DNA from: Prosthecobacter algae
GTDB lineage: Bacteria; Verrucomicrobiota; Verrucomicrobiia; Verrucomicrobiales; Verrucomicrobiaceae
Assembly: GCF_039542385.1 (NCBI RefSeq)
Contig: NZ_BAABIA010000003.1
Coordinates: 620,001 to 684,000, forward strand
Length of the DNA: 64,000 nucleotides
Reading direction: 5' to 3'
The position numbers were made by a program, and so were the translations under genes. The number at the start of each line of letters is the position of its first letter. Position 1 is the stretch's first letter. Of the stretch, positions 8,788 through 15,155 are shown in pieces. Under the pieces are notes generated by a model, which was not told where the DNA came from, did not search any database, and saw only the letters and a program-made list of their open reading frames with translations.

Positions 8788-9621
8788 ATGAAACAATACC
8801 GTCTCAATCGTCTCTTCAATGCCAAGTCTGCTCGCTGCTTCGATGTGGCCGTGGACCATGGTTTCTTTAATCAGCCAGGGTTCCTCCAGGGCATCGAAGA
8901 CATGCGCGTGGTCATCAAGACCCTCGTCGATGCAGCACCGGATGCCATCCAGCTCACCGTCGGTCAGGCCCGTCATTTGCAGGAAGTCCCAGGACGTTTC
9001 AAACCCTCCTTGGTCCTGCGCACGGATGTGGCCAATATCTATGGCAAAGAGCTGCCTGAGAGCCGCTTCAGCCTCATGCTGGAAGAAACCATGCTTCAGG
9101 CCGTCCGTCTGGATGCCGCCTGCGTCTGCGTGAATCTTTTCCAGATCCCCGGTGCCCCGGAAGTGCATGAGCAATGCGTGGAGAACATCCTCCGACTCAA
9201 GCCCCAGGCCGACTACTATGGCATGCCGATGATGATCGAACCCCTCGTCTTCCAGGCCAACAGCATTGCGGGTGGCTACATGGTGAATGGCGATGAAACC
9301 GCCATCACTTACCTCGTCCGCCAGGCCGTGGAATTAGGTGCCGATATCGTGAAGGCGGACCCCACCGATGACGTCAGCGTTTATCACAAAGTCATCGCTG
9401 CCGCCTCCGGCATCCCGATCCTTGTCCGTGGCGGTGGCCGCGTGAGCGACAAGGAAATCCTGGAGCGCACGCAGGGCCTGCTGGCCCAAGGTGCCGCAGG
9501 CATCGTGTATGGCCGCAACGTCATCCAGCATCCGAATCCCAAGGGCATCACCCAGGCCCTCATGGCCATGGTGCATGACAATGCCAGCGTGGATGAAGCC
9601 CTCAAACTCGTCACGGCATGA
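8788..9621 (+). CDS. Class I aldolase, DeoC/LacD/FbaB superfamily
   Basis: This 277-aa protein has the pattern of archaeal-type class I fructose-bisphosphate and related aldolases. It has an N-terminal VDHGFF, the Schiff-base lysine in IVKADPTDD (Lys189), a phosphate-binding LVRGGGR and the C-terminal GIVYGRNVIQ. It should cleave a phosphorylated keto-sugar to a triose or tetrose phosphate plus an aldehyde. It begins 22 bases after the isomerase and overlaps the next gene by ATGA. The exact substrate cannot be read from sequence. Confidence 0.82.
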   Translation: MKQYRLNRLFNAKSARCFDVAVDHGFFNQPGFLQGIEDMRVVIKTLVDAAPDAIQLTVGQARHLQEVPGRFKPSLVLRTDVANIYGKELPESRFSLMLEETMLQAVRLDAACVCVNLFQIPGAPEVHEQCVENILRLKPQADYYGMPMMIEPLVFQANSIAGGYMVNGDETAITYLVRQAVELGADIVKADPTDDVSVYHKVIAAASGIPILVRGGGRVSDKEILERTQGLLAQGAAGIVYGRNVIQHPNPKGITQALMAMVHDNASVDEALKLVTA

Positions 9622-10739
9622 AAGACATCCGCATCGGCATCATCGGCGGCGGCCTCATGGGTCGCGAAATGGCCAGCGCCTTCGCCCGCTGGTGTGCGCT
9701 CACCGATGTGAGTGTGCGCCCCGTGCTCACCTCCGTGGCAGATTTGAATCCTGCCACCTTGGCCTGGTTTGATTGCATCCCTTCCTGCACGCAGAAGACC
9801 ACGGATTACCATGAACTCCTGGCCAATCCCGAAGTGGATGTGGTCTATGTGGCCGTGCCACATAACCTGCACGAAAAGCTTTATCTGGATGTCCTCGCCG
9901 CTGGCAAAGACCTCTTTGCGGAAAAGCCTTTCGGTATTGACCTACCTTCCTCACGCCGCATCCTCGGTGCGGTGAAGTCGAGCGGGCGCTTCGTCCGCTG
10001 CAGCTCAGAGATGCCCTTCTTCCCAGGTGCCCAGCGTGCTTTTGAAATCGCCAAAAAAGGCGAGATCGGCCGCGTGCTAGAAGTCGTCTCCGGCTTCCAT
10101 CACAGCAGCGATCTGGACCCCACGAAGGCGGCTAACTGGAAGCGTATCAACGCCACCTGTGGTGAAGGTGGCGCGCTCAATGACCTGGGCATGCACTCCT
10201 GTCACCTGCCGCTGCGCCTGGGCTGGAAGCCGACACGCCTGTTTGCCCAGCTTCAGAAAGGCTACCCCCAGCGTCCTGATGGCAAAGGCGGCGTAACAAA
10301 TTGTGATACCTGGGACAATGCCCTGCTGCACACCTGGATGACCATCGCCGATCAAGAGGTGCCCCTGCGCCTGGAAATGAAGCGTCTGGCCCCCGGTGCC
10401 ACCAACACCTGGTTCATCGAGATCCTCGGCACCGATGGCGGCGTGCGTTTTAGCACTGCCGAACCGAAGACCCTTTGGATCTTTGAGCGTGGCAAGGAAC
10501 AGTGGTGGAAACGCACCGAGCTTGGCTTTGGCACGCCGTTCAAAGCCGTGACCGGTGGCATCTTCGAGCCTGGTTTCCCAGACGTCATTCAGCAGATGTG
10601 GGCCGCTTACCTAATGGAGCGCGAAGGACTGCTGGAAGGTCGCTTTGGCTGCGCCACCCCTGAAGAGGCCGTGGCCACCCATGAGATCTTTGCCGCAGCG
10701 CTGGAGTCCCAGCGCGCAGGTACCGTCGTCAGTCTCTGA
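9618..10739 (+). CDS. Gfo/Idh/MocA-family oxidoreductase (sugar operon)
   Basis: This 373-aa NAD(P)-dependent dehydrogenase has an N-terminal Rossmann fold with GIIGGGLMG (residues 7-15) and the family lysine in EKPFG near residue 101. A C-terminal substrate-binding domain includes EGGALNDLGMHSCHLPL. Enzymes of this family oxidise sugar or inositol hydroxyls. It overlaps the aldolase by 4 bases and ends 14 bases before the kinase, so it is part of the same catabolic operon. It may supply the keto-sugar used by the isomerase. Confidence 0.88.
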   Translation: MKDIRIGIIGGGLMGREMASAFARWCALTDVSVRPVLTSVADLNPATLAWFDCIPSCTQKTTDYHELLANPEVDVVYVAVPHNLHEKLYLDVLAAGKDLFAEKPFGIDLPSSRRILGAVKSSGRFVRCSSEMPFFPGAQRAFEIAKKGEIGRVLEVVSGFHHSSDLDPTKAANWKRINATCGEGGALNDLGMHSCHLPLRLGWKPTRLFAQLQKGYPQRPDGKGGVTNCDTWDNALLHTWMTIADQEVPLRLEMKRLAPGATNTWFIEILGTDGGVRFSTAEPKTLWIFERGKEQWWKRTELGFGTPFKAVTGGIFEPGFPDVIQQMWAAYLMEREGLLEGRFGCATPEEAVATHEIFAAALESQRAGTVVSL

Positions 10740-10753
10740 GATTCGTTCCGTTT

Positions 10754-11761
10754 ATGACCTCCCCTCGCTCAGGCATTCTGGCCGCTGGCAACTTCATCGT
10801 GGATTACGTGAAGATTGTGGATCACTACCCCCAGCAGGACATGCTGGCCAGCATCCTGGGCGAGTCGCAGGCCAATGGCGGTGGGCCTTACAATGTGCTC
10901 AAAGACCTCACTGCCATGCGGGCGGGCTTTCCTCTGGTCGCTTGCGGCCTGGTGGGAGACGATGCCAATGGCCGCTGGATCCGCAGCGATTGTGAAGCTC
11001 ACGGCATTGATACCGCACAACTGCACAGCACGGCTCAACGCTCCACCTCTTACACCGATGCGATGACGGTGCAGAGCACCGGACGTCGCACCTTTTTCCA
11101 TCAGCGTGGGGCCAATGCGCTCTTTGCTCCCAGCCACTGTGACTGTACACAGTCCAACGCCAAGATCCTACACCTGGGTTACCTCATGCTGCTGGATCAC
11201 ATGGATAGCTTTGCGGAAGATGGCCGCACCCATGCCGCCCATCTGCTCGCCCTGGCCCAGCAAGCAGGCTTAGAAACCAGCGTGGACATGGTCAGCACGG
11301 AGAACCCCCAGTTCCGCGAAATCGCCCTCAGCGCCCTACCCTTTACGGACCATCTCATCATCAATGAGATCGAAGCTTCCCGTGTGCTCACCCGCACCCT
11401 CCCCGCCGATGACTTCCCTGCCCTCCTCGCCGCCGCGCAGGAGATCCTTCAGCTCGGTGTTAAACAGAGCGTCACCATCCATGTCGAGCACGGTGCCGCT
11501 GCCTGCACCCATGCTGGGGAAACCCACATCCAGCCCTCGCTGAACCTGCCAGCAGGTTACAGCCAGGGTGCCACCGGCGCAGGCGATGCCTTTGCCGCCG
11601 GTCTCCTCTACGGCCTCCACGAAGGTTACTCGCTGGCGGAGCGCCTCCGCCTCGCCGTCTGCACCGCCGCCGCCTCGCTCTCGCATCCCACACCTTCTGG
11701 CGGCATGAAACCTGTCGCCGAATGCTTGGCCCTCACGGGCCGTTTTGAGTTCCGATTTTAG
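10754..11761 (+). CDS. PfkB-family carbohydrate kinase
   Basis: This 335-aa ribokinase-like protein starts with an N-terminal lid and substrate region (GNFIVDYVKIVDHYP, NGGGPYNV). It ends with the PfkB signature GATGAGDAFAAGLLYGL near residue 275, which carries the catalytic Asp and anion hole. It probably phosphorylates the keto-sugar so that the upstream aldolase can cleave it. It is the last gene of the operon. A short palindrome without a T-run (TACCTTT/AAAGGTA, 11765-11780) follows the stop. Confidence 0.87.
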   Translation: MTSPRSGILAAGNFIVDYVKIVDHYPQQDMLASILGESQANGGGPYNVLKDLTAMRAGFPLVACGLVGDDANGRWIRSDCEAHGIDTAQLHSTAQRSTSYTDAMTVQSTGRRTFFHQRGANALFAPSHCDCTQSNAKILHLGYLMLLDHMDSFAEDGRTHAAHLLALAQQAGLETSVDMVSTENPQFREIALSALPFTDHLIINEIEASRVLTRTLPADDFPALLAAAQEILQLGVKQSVTIHVEHGAAACTHAGETHIQPSLNLPAGYSQGATGAGDAFAAGLLYGLHEGYSLAERLRLAVCTAAASLSHPTPSGGMKPVAECLALTGRFEFRF

Positions 11762-11858
11762 AGATACCTTTCCAAAGGTAAATCACTACGGTCTTTCATC
11801 CAAAGCTCCCACCGTACCCTAAGCCTAACAGGCGTTCTTGCACGCTGCCCCGGTCCCC

Positions 11859-12092
11859 AAGCCCAAAGGGCTTCTGTCCCCTAGCCCAGGGTTGGCACAA
11901 CCCTGGGTAAATCGACCCCACGCCCCCCTCAGCGCCCAACCCCAACGGGGTTGTGTCGGTCATACGACCGCCCCCTCAACATCCACGTCCACCAACAGAA
12001 CCCCGTTGGGGTTCATCCTCCGATGTAGCCGCGTCTTCCTATTTCCCAGGGTTGTTCCAACCCTGGGCTAAATTCCGCGAGCCCGTTGGGCT
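11859..12092. repeat. Mirror-symmetric cluster of six palindromes (REP/BIME-like)
   Basis: The 398-base gap between the kinase and the GntR gene holds six short palindromes. A (11859-11873) has arms AAGCCC/GGGCTT. B (11885-11907) has arms CCCAGGGTTG/CAACCCTGGG. C (11937-11953) has arms CAACCCC/GGGGTTG. C' (11998-12014) has arms GAACCCC/GGGGTTC. B' (12045-12067) has the same arms as B. A' (12080-12092) has arms AGCCC/GGGCT. The gaps are 11 and 29 bases on the left and 30 and 12 on the right. B' and C' match the reverse complements of B and C with their flanks. The whole is one inverted repeat of two three-hairpin units, like paired REP elements. No gene is seen in this gap. Confidence 0.85.
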
Positions 12093-12159
12093 TGGAATCA
12101 CAAAGCCATCCCAAAAATTAATCCCCTGATAAACTCAGCACCACAACCACGTTCTAACA

Positions 12160-12888
12160 ATGGTCAGACCACCTGATCACCCTGCCATGATCCTCGACAC
12201 CATCGCCCGCCCGCCTTCCCTGGTGGAAAAAGTCTGTCAAAGCCTGGCTACCATCGCGCGGCGGGATGTGGCGGAGGATGAAAACTGGTTACCGACGGAG
12301 CGCGAACTTGCGGTTCAACTGGGCGTAAGCCGCAGCGTGGTGCGCGAGGCGACGAAACGGCTGGAGCAGCAGGGCCTGCTGGAGATCCGCCAGGGCTTGG
12401 GCATCCGCACCGTCAATCACTTGCATAAGCCCCTCACGGGCGCGCTGGAACTGCTGGTGCCCGATGCCACGGAACGGCTGCGCCAGCTCATCGAAGTCCG
12501 CCTCATGGTCGAGCCTGAAAACGCCCGCCTGGCAGCGGAACGTGCGACACCAAAACAGGTGAAAACCCTCCGAGCCGTTCATGAAAAGCTGGCCCTGGCC
12601 ACCACTTTTGAAGACTCCGTCATGGCCGACATGGAATTTCATCGCACGCTGGCCGTGCTTTCGGGAAATCAGATTGCCGGGCTCCTCATGCACTCGCTTT
12701 CAGATCTCCTGCAGGCAAGCCTAAAACATGGTTACCAGCGCGTCACCCCCGCCACCGCCATCCGCCAGCACGCCGCCGTGGTGAAAGCCATCGAGCAAGG
12801 CGACAGCGCTGCCGCAGCCCGTGCCATGCATAAGCATCTCATCACCGCCCGTGAAGACCTCGGCCTGAATGGATCCCCTACTGCCTAA
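12160..12888 (+). CDS. FadR/GntR-family transcriptional regulator
   Basis: This 242-aa regulator has an N-terminal winged helix of GntR type (ENWLPTERELAVQLGVSRSV, then REATKRLEQQGLLEIRQGLG). A C-terminal all-helical FCD ligand domain (about 95-230) shows the RLMVEPENARLAAERAT helix and the metal-site region MADMEFHRTLA. Starts at 12160 or 12187 are both possible and neither has a Shine-Dalgarno. The stop is 2 bases before the DUF1501 gene, so the regulator is probably co-transcribed with it and controls the locus. FCD regulators usually sense small organic acids. Confidence 0.88.
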   Translation: MVRPPDHPAMILDTIARPPSLVEKVCQSLATIARRDVAEDENWLPTERELAVQLGVSRSVVREATKRLEQQGLLEIRQGLGIRTVNHLHKPLTGALELLVPDATERLRQLIEVRLMVEPENARLAAERATPKQVKTLRAVHEKLALATTFEDSVMADMEFHRTLAVLSGNQIAGLLMHSLSDLLQASLKHGYQRVTPATAIRQHAAVVKAIEQGDSAAAARAMHKHLITAREDLGLNGSPTA

Positions 12889-12890
12889 CC

Positions 12891-14291
12891 ATGAATACGA
12901 CCTTCCTTTCCCGCCGTGCGTTTCTGGATCGCATGAGCACCGGCCTCACCGGTGTGGCCCTCACCCGACTCATCAATGGTGCCCCGGTCCAACACCCACA
13001 CTTTGCGCCCAAGGCGAAGCAGGTGCTGCAGATCTTCTGCCCCGGTGCGGCCTCTCACGTGGACCTTTGGGACCACAAACCGATGCTGGAAAAATACCAC
13101 GGCACGCCCATGCCTGGGGGTGAGGCCGAGGTGAGTTTCCAGGGAAAGAATGGCAATCTCATGCGCTCGCCGTGGGACTTTGTGCCTGCGGGGCAGAGCG
13201 GTAAAAAGATCACCTCCCTGCTCCCGCACATGGCGCGGCATGTGGATGACATCGCCTTCATCCACAGCATGGCCTCGCGCACGAACACGCACGGCCCCGG
13301 CTGTGTGGCCATGAACTCCTGCTTTACGCGTGATGGTTTCCCCAGCGCGGGCTCCTGGGTGAGCTACGGCCTGGGCAGCCTCAATGAAAACCTGCCCACC
13401 TACGTTTCCATCCAGGACCTGCGTGGAGAGCCGCCTAACGGCAAGTCTAACTGGAGCAACGGCTTCCTCCCTGCTCAGCATCAGGCCGTCAGCATGGCCG
13501 CGCAGCAGCCCCTGCGAAATCTCGCCCGGCCAGCCGCCATCTCTCCCGCAGAGGAAAAAGCCACACGCGAATACCTGCATTTCATCAATCAACAGCACGC
13601 CCAGGCCCACCCCGGTCAGGAGGAACTCCGGGCACGCATGGCCGCGTATGAATTGGCGGCCAAGATGCAGCTCACCGCGCCGGAAGTCAGCGATCTCTCC
13701 CGCGAACCCCAGCACATCCAGGATCTCTACGGCACGAATGATGCCAACCACCTCAAGTCCGCCTACGCACGCAATTGTTTGTTAGCCCGCCGATTTCTGG
13801 AGCAGGGAGTTCGCTACGTCAGCCTTTACTCCGCATCCCGCGCCAGCGCGGTGGATGGCCTGCTGAATTGGGATGCACACAAAACCCTCAAGGCCGACTA
13901 CGAACGCCACGGCCCCATCTTTGACCAACCCACCGCCGCCTTGCTCACGGACCTGAAACAGCGCGGCATGCTCAATGATGTGCTCATCATCTGGTGCACC
14001 GAGTTTGGCCGCATGCCTACGCACCAGCAGGGCACCTCGGGGCGGGATCATAACCCCGACGCCTACACCGCCTGGATGATGGGCGCGGGCATCAAAGGTG
14101 GGGTGAGCCACGGGGCCACCGATGACTTTGGCCGCCGTAGCGTGCAGGACGTCACCAGCGTTTACGATTTCTACGCGACCATCCTTCATCTGTTAGGCCT
14201 GGATCACGAAAAACTCACCTACTACCACAACGGAACGAATCGCCGCCTCACCGATGTGCACGGCCATGTGCTGACGCCAATCTTGGCCTGA
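12891..14291 (+). CDS. DUF1501 protein, Tat-exported
   Basis: This 466-aa member of the DUF1501 family is distantly related to sulfatase/alkaline-phosphatase folds and is abundant in Planctomycetes and Verrucomicrobia. It starts with a twin-arginine-like signal, SRRAFLDRMSTG. Conserved blocks are FCPGAASHVDLWD, WVSYGLGSLNENLP, the CTEFGRMP segment and GRDHNPDAYTAWM, and near the C-terminus GATDDFGRRSVQ and LLGLDHEKLTYYH. These proteins are normally encoded next to DUF1549/DUF1553 cytochrome proteins. Here that partner starts at 15156, beyond an antisense toxin-antitoxin pair. Its molecular function is not established. Confidence 0.9.
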   Translation: MNTTFLSRRAFLDRMSTGLTGVALTRLINGAPVQHPHFAPKAKQVLQIFCPGAASHVDLWDHKPMLEKYHGTPMPGGEAEVSFQGKNGNLMRSPWDFVPAGQSGKKITSLLPHMARHVDDIAFIHSMASRTNTHGPGCVAMNSCFTRDGFPSAGSWVSYGLGSLNENLPTYVSIQDLRGEPPNGKSNWSNGFLPAQHQAVSMAAQQPLRNLARPAAISPAEEKATREYLHFINQQHAQAHPGQEELRARMAAYELAAKMQLTAPEVSDLSREPQHIQDLYGTNDANHLKSAYARNCLLARRFLEQGVRYVSLYSASRASAVDGLLNWDAHKTLKADYERHGPIFDQPTAALLTDLKQRGMLNDVLIIWCTEFGRMPTHQQGTSGRDHNPDAYTAWMMGAGIKGGVSHGATDDFGRRSVQDVTSVYDFYATILHLLGLDHEKLTYYHNGTNRRLTDVHGHVLTPILA

Positions 14292-14455
14292 ATGAGCCCT
14301 TCTATCCAGCTCATGAGACCATTGCTCCATCCTTTGAAACTCGTCTCCAAGCGTGAGTTGCAGCGCGCCGGGTTGAGGAGGGATCGCGCCTTCTCGCTTA
14401 TTCCTTCAGAGAGGAGGCAGCAATGGCTGGACACCAAACACACTCGGGATGAAAT

Positions 14456-14794
14456 CTAGTCCACCAGCCAAGGTCGTCGTTCATGACGGACCTGCAAAAG
14501 TGTTAGATGCTGACGGCCTTCATCCAGCACGTAAAGCAAACGCCAACCTGGCTTGGATTTCCAGGGGACGAATCGCATCTGACGCAGTTCCAGATGGGGC
14601 TGCCAGCGGCCATTCTCAGGGGCAAAGCCGTGCCGCTCAGGGTGCTGATTCAGTTTTGACAAGGCTGTTTCCAGCTTGCCTAACCAGCGATCTGCTAAGT
14701 CTGATCCACCGCGCTGCTCATCCTCTTCATACCAGCGCATCTGGTCTTCGATGCAGCGCACCGCATCAGGCGCGAGGTGCAGTTTCCAGCTCAT
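14456..14794 (-). CDS. RelE/ParE-family toxin
   Basis: This 112-aa basic protein has the RelE/ParE fold pattern: an N-terminal strand (WKLHLAPDAVRCIEDQMRWY), a helical hairpin, then strands ending RFVPWKSKPGWRLLYVLDEG and LTLLQVRHERRPWLVD. Such toxins act on gyrase or on ribosome-bound mRNA, and the sequence alone does not decide which. It overlaps its antitoxin by ATGA. It is antisense to the surrounding DUF1501/cytochrome locus. Confidence 0.8.
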   Translation of the reverse strand: MSWKLHLAPDAVRCIEDQMRWYEEDEQRGGSDLADRWLGKLETALSKLNQHPERHGFAPENGRWQPHLELRQMRFVPWKSKPGWRLLYVLDEGRQHLTLLQVRHERRPWLVD

Positions 14795-15099
14795 GGGGCA
14801 GGCTGGCGGCGTGTGGCAGCGCGACTGCGGATGCCCTCAAAAGCCTGGCTGGCGGGCTGGGTGGGGCGGCCTTTGGCGTAGTCGTTCAGCGCGGCCTGCA
14901 GGCGCACATCCAGGCGATGTTCCTCCGCCTCATGGGACAATGCCTCAAAGGCGACGACCGACATCACCACCACTGCAGCTTTGCCATTGTGGGTCAGCAC
15001 GCGAGGGCGGTGGTTTTTAGCCAGCGCGCGGGTGTGCTTCCGCGTGTTTCGCGAAAAGTCCGTGAGGCTCACCACATCGTCTTTCAAGGAAATATCCAT
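14791..15099 (-). CDS. Phd/YefM-family antitoxin
   Basis: This protein of about 102 aa carries the Phd/YefM signature near its N-terminus: SLTDFSRNTRKHTRAL, then HRPRVLTHNGKAAVVVMSVVAFEAL. The C-terminal half is charged and flexible. The start at 15099 (MDISLKDD) is preferred to 15141, because the extra residues are unlike the family and a GAGG lies just upstream. It should bind and neutralise the ParE-like toxin with which it overlaps, and repress their shared promoter. That promoter must lie in the 56-base gap before the cytochrome gene at 15156. Confidence 0.82.
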   Translation of the reverse strand: MDISLKDDVVSLTDFSRNTRKHTRALAKNHRPRVLTHNGKAAVVVMSVVAFEALSHEAEEHRLDVRLQAALNDYAKGRPTQPASQAFEGIRSRAATRRQPAP

Positions 15100-15155
15100 A
15101 ACCTCAACTAAACACATGATTATGTGTTTGGCAATTCCCACTCTCCAACTCCTTC

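Noticed and set aside
11765-11780. Palindrome TACCTTT/AAAGGTA as a terminator of the sugar operon.
   Set aside because: It has only a two-base loop and no T-run, so it does not qualify as an intrinsic terminator.
11838-12071. A 77-codon plus-strand open frame in the palindrome cluster.
   Set aside because: It is made of the repeat itself (Pro/Arg/Ser-rich) and has no sign of selection as protein.
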